A stretch of DNA of 64,000 nt from positions 126,001-190,000 of IMG/VR virus record IMGVR_UViG_3300035698_007246; one strand, 5' to 3'. Source of the DNA: a virus. Made by a program: the position numbers and the translations under genes. Numbering within the stretch: position 1 is the stretch's first letter; each line of letters opens with the position of its first letter. Below, one piece after another: positions 7,566-15,081 of the stretch. Below the pieces are notes generated by a model, which saw only the letters and a list, made by a program, of their open reading frames with translations, searched no databases and had not been told where the DNA came from.

Positions 7566-7910
7566 TTACTTTGTAGCCAATTTCAAGTCTTTTAAAGCAT
7601 ATGACACTTCACCAGTCCCATTTTCAAATATAGCAATTGCAGTTGGTAATGGACTTTGTAAATCAGGTTCAACAAATACAGATTGTCTTAAAACATATTC
7701 ACCAAAGGTTTCTTTTAGTTTTTCATTGACATCATTTAAAGCTAATCCATTGAATACAGACAAACAAATCAAATATTGATTATTCCACTCTTTAAACTTA
7801 TTATTATGTTCAAGTGCTAACTGTGCTAAAGCATGACCACCTTGTATATATTTGTAAGCAAGGTCTTCTCTAAGAATCAAATACATTCGAGGGTCACAAG
7901 GTTTAATCAT
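7566..7910 (-). CDS. PTH2-like peptidyl-tRNA hydrolase
   Basis: 114 residues. YLILREDLAYKYIQGGHALA near the N-terminus, WNNQYLICLSV in the middle and a C-terminal LPTAIAIF strand match the layout of bacterial PTH2-type peptidyl-tRNA hydrolases, which release tRNA from peptidyl-tRNA. The start MIKPCDP is chosen because GGAGAG precedes it by 7 nt and it overlaps the upstream stop by only 8 nt. A tRNA-salvage enzyme would fit this tRNA-rich phage. Confidence 0.55.
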   Translation of the reverse strand: MIKPCDPRMYLILREDLAYKYIQGGHALAQLALEHNNKFKEWNNQYLICLSVFNGLALNDVNEKLKETFGEYVLRQSVFVEPDLQSPLPTAIAIFENGTGEVSYALKDLKLATK

Positions 7911-8178
7911 TTGTGAACTCTCCGGTGTACTTGTCAATAAGTTTCTGATTGGGTTCGTTATATTCACGAACACATTTTTCAATTTTTTCAATTGCAGTCC
8001 CTTTCATAAGACAATAAGCTATGTGCCTATGTCTCCAATGGCGTTTAAAATTTATAAGGTCACACTGTTCAGAACCAGCATAACTGCCAGACTTCATTAA
8101 CTTTTTAATTTCAACTTTCAATTCAGAAAGTTGTTTTGCTTCAATTTTTAATTTGTTTTTTATTTCACTTAAATTCAT
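7903..8178 (-). CDS. Conserved phage small helical protein, 91 aa
   Basis: The pattern of a helical N-terminus (LKVEIKKLMKSGSY) followed by RHRHIAYCLMKG and a short IEK helix is familiar from many phage genomes but has no assigned function. An early promoter about 150 bp upstream could drive it. Confidence 0.55.
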   Translation of the reverse strand: MNLSEIKNKLKIEAKQLSELKVEIKKLMKSGSYAGSEQCDLINFKRHWRHRHIAYCLMKGTAIEKIEKCVREYNEPNQKLIDKYTGEFTND

Positions 8179-8325
8179 TATATTCCCCTTGTATTATTAA
8201 AAAAATTAGTTAATTTGCTAATAATTTTAATTATCAGGGAGGTTTATGAACCTAAGTAAATCCGGTTACCTATCCAAACATATTAATTCTCCATGTTTTG
8301 AATTATACATAAATTTTATACCACT

Positions 8326-8354
8326 AATATAATAAATGTGATTAGTGATGTCAA
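8326..8354 (-). promoter_or_regulatory. Early-type promoter
   Basis: TTGACA, 17-nt spacer, TATATT. Precedes a ~140-nt leader before the gene at 7903-8178. Confidence 0.7.
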
Positions 8355-8358
8355 TAGT

Positions 8359-8721
8359 TTATTTCAATTTCAATTTTTTATATTTTTTAAATTCATCATC
8401 ATCATCAAAAAATATTTGCAAATCAACATCATTCTCATTAAATAATGGTAATGTGTTTCCATATTTTTGATGAAGAATTTCAGATAATTTAATTGCGTCA
8501 TATTCATCTTTTAATTCTGATGGAAATACAATACCAACATCATAGTCACTGCTATCATGATGTGTACCTTTAGCTCTACTACCAATAAGATAAATTTCTT
8601 TTATATCTGATAAATACAATCCTTCATCTTCAAAAGGATTATAATTTTTCCACCATTCAATAACAATATCACTCAATCCATTAATTTCATTTTCTAATAA
8701 ATAATATTTTAAAAAATTCAT
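8359..8721 (-). CDS. Minimal nucleotidyltransferase (MNT/KNTase fold)
   Basis: 120 residues. IYLIGSRAKGTHHDSSDYDV contains the GSRAxG and DxD motifs of the pol-beta-like nucleotidyltransferase fold; a third acidic strand is VDLQIFF. Such enzymes transfer NMP to proteins, antibiotics or RNA. Nothing points to a particular substrate. It is not a CCA-adding enzyme, which would need a larger tRNA-binding tail. A TATAAATA box lies about 30 bp upstream. Confidence 0.75.
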   Translation of the reverse strand: MNFLKYYLLENEINGLSDIVIEWWKNYNPFEDEGLYLSDIKEIYLIGSRAKGTHHDSSDYDVGIVFPSELKDEYDAIKLSEILHQKYGNTLPLFNENDVDLQIFFDDDDEFKKYKKLKLK

Positions 8722-8739
8722 TTGTGCCTCTATAATTAG

Positions 8740-9198
8740 TTATTTAAAAATATTTATATGTCCAAAAAAATCCTTAATTCTACATTTCCAACACAGTGTT
8801 TCAATCCAGTCTTTTCTTACTAATTTTCCGGGATTTCCACATTGTTCACATGTTTTACTTGCTTCTATTTCAGCGTCACGGATATGTTTTGCAATCATTT
8901 CTTTGCAATTATCGTTAATAACACCCAAAAATTCATAATGAATTCTAAGTCCACCAAACTTTTCTTTGATTTGAACAATACGAACTTTATCAAGAGCATT
9001 TTCTTGCTTACACAATTTATGAATTTTCAATAATGTCTTATCAATGATAGCATACCACCCATAATCACATTGAATCCCATAACATGATATAGGTTCAAGC
9101 CAATATTTTGGGTCTGTTATCTCATCTGGATTAATAAATCCAAACGCAAGTATCTGAGGATACTTATGATATAACTCTAAATCTTTCATATTCTTCAT
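8740..9198 (-). CDS. Conserved phage protein with zinc ribbon, 152 aa
   Basis: Starts MKNMKDLELYHKYPQ after GGAG. The middle contains QIKEKFGGLRIHYEF and the C-terminal third a CEQCGNPGKL...CWKC zinc ribbon. This combination recurs in phage genomes without an assigned role. Confidence 0.55.
   Translation of the reverse strand: MKNMKDLELYHKYPQILAFGFINPDEITDPKYWLEPISCYGIQCDYGWYAIIDKTLLKIHKLCKQENALDKVRIVQIKEKFGGLRIHYEFLGVINDNCKEMIAKHIRDAEIEASKTCEQCGNPGKLVRKDWIETLCWKCRIKDFFGHINIFK
8751..8758 (-). promoter_or_regulatory. Late promoter TATAAATA (nucleotidyltransferase)
   Basis: Exact late box near the end of the upstream gene, about 30 bp ahead of the nucleotidyltransferase ATG. Confidence 0.5.
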
Positions 9199-9215
9199 GA
9201 TGTGTCTCCACAAAA

Positions 9216-9289
9216 TGGCAAGTCGTGCAGGATTCGAACCCACATCGGAAGGGTTGGAGCCAACTGTTTTCCCATTAAACTAACGACCT
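9216..9289 (-). tRNA. tRNA-Trp(CCA)
   Basis: Acceptor AGGTCGT/ACGACTT, discriminator G, CCA encoded, anticodon loop CTCCAAC. The anticodon stem has two U-U mismatches, which is weak for a functional tRNA. Confidence 0.75.
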
Positions 9290-9450
9290 ATTTGTTTTTC
9301 GAATTCTCTAAAATGTTCTCTACAAAAATGTTTAACAACATTATAATCATCATTTTTCGGGGACAATCCTATTTTTCCAACACTAATAGTCACCCGTATA
9401 TCATTATTATTGATTTCTTTTCCACAAACATCACATGTCACAACTATCAT
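9280..9450 (-). CDS. Small protein with CxxC, 56 aa
   Basis: Starts MIVVTCDVCGKEINNND and contains HFCREHFREFEK near the end, giving a possible Cys/His metal site. The ATG overlaps the upstream stop (TAATG). The TAG stop lies within the 5' end of the tRNA-Trp gene. Confidence 0.55.
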   Translation of the reverse strand: MIVVTCDVCGKEINNNDIRVTISVGKIGLSPKNDDYNVVKHFCREHFREFEKQIGR

Positions 9451-9650
9451 TATGTATCACCAATCTCATAATATTCAATTAATGCATTTTTACATTCAAG
9501 TAATGATTTCATGACATCAGCCTGACTTTCCATCATCTCTATTTGAGTTTTTAATCCAGCAATTATACTGCTTTGTAATTCAATTACATCATCCATCGTT
9601 TGATATTCTTGAGTTTTAACAGTAACTGTACTATTTTCAGCTTCAAACAC
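9450..9650 (-). CDS. Small coiled-coil protein, 66 aa
   Basis: Residues about 20-60 form a continuous heptad-like helix (VIELQSSIIAGLKTQIEMM). Coupled to both neighbours by overlapping stop-start codons. Role unknown. Confidence 0.5.
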   Translation of the reverse strand: MFEAENSTVTVKTQEYQTMDDVIELQSSIIAGLKTQIEMMESQADVMKSLLECKNALIEYYEIGDT

Positions 9651-10033
9651 TATACACTCCCAACAATTTCCACATTAACATTAACAGCAACTTGGCATTG
9701 AGGACAAACACACTCAGCATATTCACCATCTTCAGTAGTTATGATATTTGACAAATGTAGTTCGTGTCCACATTCATGTCTCAATAGATTTCCAAAATAT
9801 TCCATTGTCTTATCACGACTCATAGGAATGGCGACTACCTGATTCAATATAAATTTACGAATAAATTTTTCAACAAGTCCAGGTGTCATTGGAGACATAA
9901 AATCATCAACTGGGATTTCTTTTAAAAAAGCCCCATCTTTCCAAATTCTCAATATACCACCAAATTCATCACCAAGATAACGCCAAGCAAATGGCACATT
10001 ATCAATATTGATGTCTCTATATTTCTTTTTCAT
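9650..10033 (-). CDS. Hypothetical protein with HExxH/zinc-ribbon motif, 127 aa
   Basis: LLRHECGHELHLSN contains an HExxH pattern, and a CVCPQC group follows about 25 residues later. Either this is a zinc-ribbon protein in which CGH...CPxC bind zinc, or a very small metalloprotease-like protein. The family is not recognised. Confidence 0.5.
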   Translation of the reverse strand: MKKKYRDINIDNVPFAWRYLGDEFGGILRIWKDGAFLKEIPVDDFMSPMTPGLVEKFIRKFILNQVVAIPMSRDKTMEYFGNLLRHECGHELHLSNIITTEDGEYAECVCPQCQVAVNVNVEIVGSV

Positions 10034-10048
10034 AAACTATACCCTTTA

Positions 10049-10429
10049 TTAAACTACATTTTTATTTCTATATCTAATTTTGTTTTTTCTTTTTTTTCTT
10101 TTTTTAATCATTGTCTCATAAATCCCTTTACAAAAATCTATGATATCTTTTGATTTTTTACAATTATATCGTATGATGTCATCCGGGACTTCCGTGATGC
10201 CATTATGTATTTCTCTATGGCAATTCCCACAGACACAAACACACTTTTTTAATTCGCTGATGATTGATGACACATTTTCAAATTTGAAATTTGAAAGTGA
10301 AAAATCTTTTTTCTCTGGTGTTAAGTGATGAAATTCCAGAGCTTCGTTGCATTTACCATATCCACAAATACCACATTTAGAACCAAATGCTCTAATTAAA
10401 CATTCTTTAACTTCTCTTCTCCAGCCCAT
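10049..10429 (-). CDS. HNH endonuclease, 126 aa
   Basis: An N-terminal CGIC pair, EFHHLTPEKKDF, and VCGNCHREIH form the HNH/McrA-like nuclease core. The C-terminus is very basic (KKRKKRKNKIRYRNKN). Small phage HNH proteins act as homing or packaging-associated nucleases; homing is more likely among tRNA genes. Confidence 0.75.
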   Translation of the reverse strand: MGWRREVKECLIRAFGSKCGICGYGKCNEALEFHHLTPEKKDFSLSNFKFENVSSIISELKKCVCVCGNCHREIHNGITEVPDDIIRYNCKKSKDIIDFCKGIYETMIKKRKKRKNKIRYRNKNVV

Positions 10430-10444
10430 ACATACCCATTCGTT

Positions 10445-10575
10445 AAAAATTAATAGAGATAGAGATAATCTACGAGATTGTTAGCGAAATTCTTGTCAAT
10501 CCGACTGCGTCGTGTAACTCACACCCATTCTTGGGAATAAACTATAGCCACAGGATTATCTCTATCCCTTGATTA
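10445..10575 (-). ncRNA. Structured RNA closed by a 13-bp stem
   Basis: GATAGAGATAATC and its exact complement flank about 85 nt with an internal GGATTG...CAATCT helix and a GGGTGTGAGTTAC segment. No coding frame. Similar outer-stem elements occur from 15 to 22 kb, but the conserved GAAGATTGA motif is not evident here. Confidence 0.4.
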
Positions 10576-10658
10576 TGGTAGTGTAGGTGGGAGTTGAACC
10601 CACATTCTCAACACCAATTACGATTCTCCACCTTATCAGAGTGGGTCGGTACTACACT
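10576..10658 (-). tRNA. Aberrant tRNA, Ile(GAT)-type loop
   Basis: Acceptor AGTGTAG/CTACACT, T arm and encoded CCA are normal. The anticodon arm CCACT-CTGATAA-GGTGG follows the acceptor after only TACCGAC, so there is no D arm. A ~24-nt region after the anticodon arm carries CGTAATTGGTGTTGAG; its TTGGT can pair with ACCGA of the linker. A second gene at 21211-21294 shares this layout. Confidence 0.6.
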
Positions 10659-10680
10659 ATTTGATTTTCATTTCTAAAAG

Positions 10681-10688
10681 TATTTATA
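10681..10688 (-). promoter_or_regulatory. Late promoter TATAAATA (aberrant tRNA)
   Basis: Exact late box about 22 bp upstream of the tRNA at 10576-10658. Confidence 0.55.
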
Positions 10689-10723
10689 TCTTTTATTAAT
10701 TAAAAACGAACCAATTTTAAAAA

Positions 10724-11476
10724 TTATGGCTCAATAATATTAAACTGAGTTATTTCAAAAATATCTGGGGTAACATCACTAATGTATCTCCAGTACCAAA
10801 TATTTAGTGCCCCCGGCATAATATTTATTTGTGATGTATGGTCATACATACACTCATAAATTTTACCCCTATGAATAACAATATCACCCGGAACATTTGG
10901 AACCGCACTTGCGTTATAAAGTTTTGGTGATGTCCATGCGTCATAATTAATAGAAATATTTCTCATATATGTCATTCTAACTATGGTTGCATTATTTACA
11001 TCCCATGCCTTTTTAAATGCAATACCTTGCACACCATACAAATAAAAATGTTTTTTTGCGTCTTCCCACTGCGTTTCATCTGGTAGTAAAGAACCATTTA
11101 ATAAAGCATTTTTAATATTTACCTGTACTCGGACTTTTCTACCATTAATTATTCTATACGGAAACGTGTACTCTGAATACCATCCCTTTGGATTTTCTGT
11201 TAATAAAAAATTAGTATCTTTATTAATTTCATTTAATACCATTTTTGATAGTATTCCAAATTGATTATACAAACTTTCTGTTTCTTTTTCACAACTCCAT
11301 TCAATTATGAATTGGTTCATAGTACTTGTAACTACATCTGTGCATGAATCGACATTATTAGAATTAGTAATAGTTGATTGATTGAGGACTTCATTGATAT
11401 GGTCATTCAATACATCTTCCGACATAACCAATCCAATGATAAATAGTAAAATTAAAATAGGTTTTGTTAATCTCAT
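10724..11476 (-). CDS. Secreted protein with carbohydrate-binding-like C-terminus
   Basis: 250 residues. Residues 1-19 (MRLTKPILILLFIIGLVMS) form a signal peptide. The C-terminal segment GDIVIHRGKIYECMYDHTSQ followed by P...WYWRYI resembles the small aromatic chitin/carbohydrate-binding module (CBM5/12 type). The middle contains several Trp/Tyr. An early promoter lies directly upstream. An exported host-surface or virion-associated binding role is inferred. Confidence 0.55.
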   Translation of the reverse strand: MRLTKPILILLFIIGLVMSEDVLNDHINEVLNQSTITNSNNVDSCTDVVTSTMNQFIIEWSCEKETESLYNQFGILSKMVLNEINKDTNFLLTENPKGWYSEYTFPYRIINGRKVRVQVNIKNALLNGSLLPDETQWEDAKKHFYLYGVQGIAFKKAWDVNNATIVRMTYMRNISINYDAWTSPKLYNASAVPNVPGDIVIHRGKIYECMYDHTSQINIMPGALNIWYWRYISDVTPDIFEITQFNIIEP

Positions 11477-11528
11477 AAGATAACCCCTTATGTTAAATTA
11501 AAAATTAAATTAATAAATTGTTAACATA

Positions 11529-11557
11529 ATTATATATTTTGGGACATGTGATGTCAA
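11529..11557 (-). promoter_or_regulatory. Early-type promoter (secreted protein)
   Basis: TTGACA, 17-nt spacer, TATAAT, about 55 bp upstream of the secreted protein gene. Confidence 0.7.
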
Positions 11558-11565
11558 TACTTATT

Positions 11566-11868
11566 TTATATTTCTTTAATTTGTTTTCTTTCTATCAGTA
11601 TTTTAACAAGTTCAGCAGGTAATGGAAAATGTTCCGGTCTAACTCTGGCTTCATGAAGTAAAATTCTATCCATCACTTCATTCTTTTCTCCACCAGTAAA
11701 ATATTTATTACATAATCTATCATCACCAGATATTCTTTTGAATTCATAGTCTGTTACTTTCTCATCATTTTCTGGATGTAAACATTGAAGTTCAACCAAT
11801 TCAGCAATTAATGAACCTTGGTCGTTTTCGTATGTAATTTGATATTTTTTACCGACTTTAAATTTCAT
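11566..11868 (-). CDS. Hypothetical protein, 100 aa
   Basis: Starts MKFKVGKKYQITYENDQGSL after AAAGGAAATACA. The compact N-terminal beta pattern resembles small SH3-like folds, but the family is not recognised. Confidence 0.5.
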   Translation of the reverse strand: MKFKVGKKYQITYENDQGSLIAELVELQCLHPENDEKVTDYEFKRISGDDRLCNKYFTGGEKNEVMDRILLHEARVRPEHFPLPAELVKILIERKQIKEI

Positions 11869-11889
11869 TGTATTTCCTTTTAAAAATAG

Positions 11890-11961
11890 TACGTCCGGTG
11901 GGATTCGAACCCACACCTTACTGATTAAGAGTCAGCCATGCCACCACAACACCTCGGACGC
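11890..11961 (-). tRNA. tRNA-Lys(CTT)
   Basis: Acceptor GCGTCCG/CGGACGT, anticodon loop CTCTTAA, T loop TTCGAAT. No encoded CCA. Confidence 0.85.
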
Positions 11962-11972
11962 AAATAAATATA

Positions 11973-12143
11973 TGTTAGTCACTGGACTCGAACCAGTATC
12001 TTTCCTATCAACAAGGTCTGTTTTCCACCAATCAGACATCACGAACCCGATTAATCGAATATTATCCACACGGTATAACACCCAACCCTCGTAATAAGCG
12101 TATGTGTTTCCTTCCTGCTTCAAACTCGTTAAACTATACCAAC
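11973..12143 (-). ncRNA. tRNA-like gene with ~110-nt insertion
   Basis: The 5' portion GTTGGTA-TA-GTTT...AAGC reads as acceptor plus D arm, and the 3' portion has a normal T arm (ACTGG/CCAGT, loop TTCGAGT) and acceptor GACTAAC, discriminator A. Between them lies about 110 nt containing an extra D-arm-like hairpin (GTCTG...CAGAC) and a CCTTGTTGATAGG hairpin. An interrupted tRNA or two overlapping tRNA remnants would both fit. Anticodon not assignable. Confidence 0.4.
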
Positions 12144-12158
12144 ATATCAACATTGAAT

Positions 12159-12252
12159 TGGTGATTGGTCGAGGATTTGAACCTCAATCTTCCTGCTATT
12201 AACAGGATATTTTTAATAGAGTGCTTTAGAATTCATCCACACTAAACTATAA
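12159..12252 (-). ncRNA. tRNA-like gene lacking a matching 5' acceptor
   Basis: The T arm (loop TTCAAAT), acceptor strand ACCAATC, discriminator A and CCA are clear. A 5-bp hairpin TCCTG-TTAATAG-CAGGA resembles an anticodon arm, and a D-arm-like TTTAG...CTAAA lies upstream. No local 5' strand pairs with ACCAATC. A TGTTGGT sequence immediately downstream pairs six of seven, hinting at permutation. Confidence 0.35.
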
Positions 12253-12330
12253 AGATAGATTTAAATTTTACTTTTCATGAAATTTTCAAAAAAATCTTAC
12301 TCACCAGACTTAAAATAACCAACCATGTAA

Positions 12331-12408
12331 TGGCACTCTGGACAGGATTCAAACCTACGATACCGGGATTAGAAATCCCGTGCTTTATTCAGACTAAGCT
12401 ACCAGAGC
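12331..12408 (-). tRNA. tRNA-Arg(TCT)
   Basis: Acceptor GCTCTGG/CCAGAGT, anticodon loop TTTCTAA on CGGGA/TCCCG, discriminator G, CCA encoded. Reads AGA, a codon expected to be common in this AT-rich phage. Confidence 0.9.
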
Positions 12409-12421
12409 ATATTTGAATTAT

Positions 12422-12590
12422 AAAGAATGAACAGGATTTGATACCTGTAAGGTTGCGTACTCATAACTAAGGTAAGTGTGAAGGGTCTATTCTCACAATA
12501 CCCACCAACCATGACTGTCTGACCTCTCTTCATAAGCCATTGTGTTTAATTCTCTGGTTTGCGACCAGAAGTCTTTCACCATCATTCTTT
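12422..12590 (-). ncRNA. tRNA-like gene with displaced hairpin and ~100-nt insertion
   Basis: Nine complementary bases (AAAGAATGA/TCATTCTTT) close 169 nt. A TCTGG-TCGCAAA-CCAGA arm (apparent GCA loop with C at position 33) sits where a D loop would be, flanked by GTG...CAC. About 100 nt then precede a T-arm-like ACAGG...CCTGT with an 8-base loop. It may be an interrupted or degenerate tRNA. Confidence 0.35.
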
Positions 12591-12598
12591 CAATTGAT

Positions 12599-13489
12599 TT
12601 ATTTTCCCCTTATTTTGGGGTAGTCAAAAACTTTATTTCTTGACAGAAACAACTTTCTTAACTTTTTTGTTTCTCTTTTATCACAACCTAACACATAAAC
12701 ATATTTGTGCTTCGGTTTTATTTTCCTTTTTTCACAAGACATCATGAAATCTTTCGACCATTGTTTGATTGACTTTGCAATTTCTTCAGGCATTAGGTCA
12801 AATTTAACCTTATCACCATCTTGCCAATCCCTTTGCCAGTCAACTTCATGTTCTTTTGCCATTCTTTTGTAAACTGAACGACTTCTAAAGTATCTATCAG
12901 ACACCCATCGCCCGTTTTTGATTTTAAATTGAGCAGTTGCTCCACTTTTTTGACCGATATAATAAAAGTTACATGCTTGATAAATAGTACCAAGCTCTTT
13001 TGCTGCCGGGTCAGAGTATGCAGAAAACAATCTGTACTCAGTATTTGCCACCATCCACTTCATTGCAAATGAAATTAGAGTGGAAGCTAAATTTTTAGGT
13101 GACCATGATACACAGGCACCTCTTGATATTAAACGTTCTACCTTCTTAGTATCTTCACCAAGCATTTTAGAGAACGCATTAGGCATATCCATGATAACAA
13201 CACCCGCAAGTATACCTTTATATCGTGCAGTAAAGAAATGAGTCGGATACAAGCCTATACGACCCAACCACTCATGTCTTATTATAAATGCTTTCACTTC
13301 TTGTAATATTTTACCCTTCTCTTCAAATTGAATTGAAAAATCAGAAGCATTTAATGATAATATCTCATTTTCAGTTAATCCGGCTTTTATAGCCTCAGTA
13401 ATATCACTATTGATATTATTTAACCGAATATCATATTGCCAACAATGTTCTTTATCATATTCATCATGGCGTTTATTAATATCAGTCAT
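12599..13489 (-). CDS. Mom-like DNA-modification protein (GNAT fold)
   Basis: 296 residues. The central part contains SRGACVSWSPKNLASTLISF, then YSDPAAKELGTIYQACNFYY and a Y(F)RSRSVYKR segment. This matches the phage Mom-like group in which a GNAT-type fold modifies adenines in DNA to block restriction. The small gene upstream (13489-13707) is a usual partner. The assignment rests on pattern memory, not on alignment. Confidence 0.6.
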   Translation of the reverse strand: MTDINKRHDEYDKEHCWQYDIRLNNINSDITEAIKAGLTENEILSLNASDFSIQFEEKGKILQEVKAFIIRHEWLGRIGLYPTHFFTARYKGILAGVVIMDMPNAFSKMLGEDTKKVERLISRGACVSWSPKNLASTLISFAMKWMVANTEYRLFSAYSDPAAKELGTIYQACNFYYIGQKSGATAQFKIKNGRWVSDRYFRSRSVYKRMAKEHEVDWQRDWQDGDKVKFDLMPEEIAKSIKQWSKDFMMSCEKRKIKPKHKYVYVLGCDKRETKKLRKLFLSRNKVFDYPKIRGK

Positions 13490-13707
13490 TATATATCCGT
13501 TGCTTTTCTATGGTGGGTATAATTTCGTTCATTTTTTTGTACATCTTTGGTTAACATAGAAGCATATACACCAACAACTTCCCATCCATCATCATCTTTC
13601 AATCTAACAAACGTACCTTTTTTAGCAAACTTTTTAGGAATCCATGATGTTTGAAAAGTTTCCCCATCTGCCATTTTCTTTTTTAATCTGCATTGAGTAT
13701 GATACAT
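13489..13707 (-). CDS. Small partner protein of the Mom-like gene, 72 aa
   Basis: Starts MYHTQCRLKKKMADGETFQT and contains SWIPKKFAKKGTFVRLKDDDGWEVVGVY. Small proteins of this type commonly sit next to Mom-like genes in phages. The stop overlaps the next start (TAATG). Confidence 0.55.
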   Translation of the reverse strand: MYHTQCRLKKKMADGETFQTSWIPKKFAKKGTFVRLKDDDGWEVVGVYASMLTKDVQKNERNYTHHRKATDI

Positions 13708-13726
13708 AAAGCACCCCCTTCTTATA

Positions 13727-13802
13727 TGGTACTGGAGGTGGGACTTGAACCCACAACGACTCGATTATGATTCGAGCTTTCTGCCAATTGAAATACTCCA
13801 GT
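13727..13802 (-). tRNA. tRNA-Met/Ile2(CAT)
   Basis: Acceptor ACTGGAG/CTCCAGT fully paired (so not an initiator), anticodon loop ATCATAA, CCA encoded. Elongator Met or lysidine-modified Ile cannot be told apart here. Confidence 0.85.
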
Positions 13803-13862
13803 GTTATATTTAAATAATATTTTTGTCCATTATCATTAGTTATGTAATATCCTTAATGAATA

Positions 13863-14711
13863 TTACCCATCAATTAGTCTTTCAATTGCGTCAACGATTT
13901 TATAGACATCGCAGGAATAAAAACCAGAAGAGTTAAAATTGTTTATTTCAATCACCTTCAACCCATCATGAGTCTTAGCAATGTCGATGACAAATGCGTC
14001 AGCAGGTTGCCATCTATCAATCATACGCTGAGTCATGGATATGACTGACTCATCTGGCATTAATACTCCATTTAGTTTATTAAGATGAGAGATTCCCATA
14101 GTTCCCTGTCTATACACGGAACCGGTAACTATCTTCCCATCAACAATAAACATACGATACTCTGCAAGAATCTTCTTTGCAGGTGACATCATTATAGGTG
14201 TATCCCTATGAAGAGGACAAAAATCCTGTTCAGCAACACTCATAATTGATTCTTTCCAACGACAAAACTCATCTTTTGACATTACTGCACCTGTAAATGC
14301 TTTTGTATCTCTGGTAGGTCTTAAAAAGACATACTCATGAACACATTCAGCGTCCTTTACAGATGTGACAACGGAGTCACCATTCAATAAGTTCTCTCTA
14401 CCGAAACCATCACGCCATTTTACAAAGTCGAAATTCTCGTTTAAAAATGTTCCGGGTGCCCATCCCCTACTCTGAGCAATTCTACCAAGAGTAAGTGCAC
14501 CACATATGACAATCTTTTGATTGGTGTCAATATATGGTTCTTTGACATCTTCTATTTCCTGAGTCATTGAATCAAAATCAGGTGGTAGAATAATGTCAGA
14601 AAACGGCACCGGTTTCACAATTGTATAATTACTCCCTAATCTATCTAAAGCATTAAGGAAATCTTTATATCCATATTCATTGTATAGATTATTTTGAACT
14701 ACCCATAACAT
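13863..14711 (-). CDS. ATP-grasp domain protein
   Basis: 282 residues resembling phage ATP-grasp proteins of the DUF4343 type: YVFLRPTRDTKAFTG, EYRMFIVDGKIVTGSVYRQG and a C-terminal VIEINNFNSSGFY that supplies the metal-binding E and N residues. ATP-grasp enzymes ligate carboxylates to amines via acyl phosphates. Substrate unknown. Confidence 0.75.
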   Translation of the reverse strand: MLWVVQNNLYNEYGYKDFLNALDRLGSNYTIVKPVPFSDIILPPDFDSMTQEIEDVKEPYIDTNQKIVICGALTLGRIAQSRGWAPGTFLNENFDFVKWRDGFGRENLLNGDSVVTSVKDAECVHEYVFLRPTRDTKAFTGAVMSKDEFCRWKESIMSVAEQDFCPLHRDTPIMMSPAKKILAEYRMFIVDGKIVTGSVYRQGTMGISHLNKLNGVLMPDESVISMTQRMIDRWQPADAFVIDIAKTHDGLKVIEINNFNSSGFYSCDVYKIVDAIERLIDG

Positions 14712-14716
14712 ATTTA

Positions 14717-15064
14717 TTATCCATATTTTTTAAGGGTTGCATATTGTTTTATTATTCGAACCGCTGGTTCTAATACACATTTTAAATCATCAGAATCTTT
14801 AACAATTGCTTTTTCAATTCTTCCTAATTTTTTTAATGCATGTTCAGGGTCATCATTATCACCACATTTAAAAACATTTAATAATTTTTGTTGAAAATAT
14901 TCCAAATCATCAGTTATCGTTAATTTAAAATGTGTTAGTATTTGCATTGGGTGTTCTTCATTGTAACGACATACCGAACCATCAGCAAATTTACAAAGGC
15001 AATTGTTCTTTGCTTCTTTATTAAACAATTCTTTGTTTTCACCGAAACTCAACCATTTACTCAT
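14717..15064 (-). CDS. Hypothetical protein, 115 aa
   Basis: Starts MSKWLSFGENKELFNKEAK after AGGAG. Helical with scattered Cys. No family recognised. Its leader overlaps an orphan tRNA 5' half. Confidence 0.5.
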   Translation of the reverse strand: MSKWLSFGENKELFNKEAKNNCLCKFADGSVCRYNEEHPMQILTHFKLTITDDLEYFQQKLLNVFKCGDNDDPEHALKKLGRIEKAIVKDSDDLKCVLEPAVRIIKQYATLKKYG

Positions 15065-15081
15065 ATCAATCTCCTAAAAAA

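Noticed and set aside
8359-8721. CCA-adding enzyme for tRNAs that lack CCA
   Set aside because: Only a minimal nucleotidyltransferase core is present, without the tRNA-binding and template domains.
9650-10033. Metalloprotease call from HECGH alone
   Set aside because: The same residues fit a zinc ribbon (CGH...CPQC), and there is no further support for a zincin fold.
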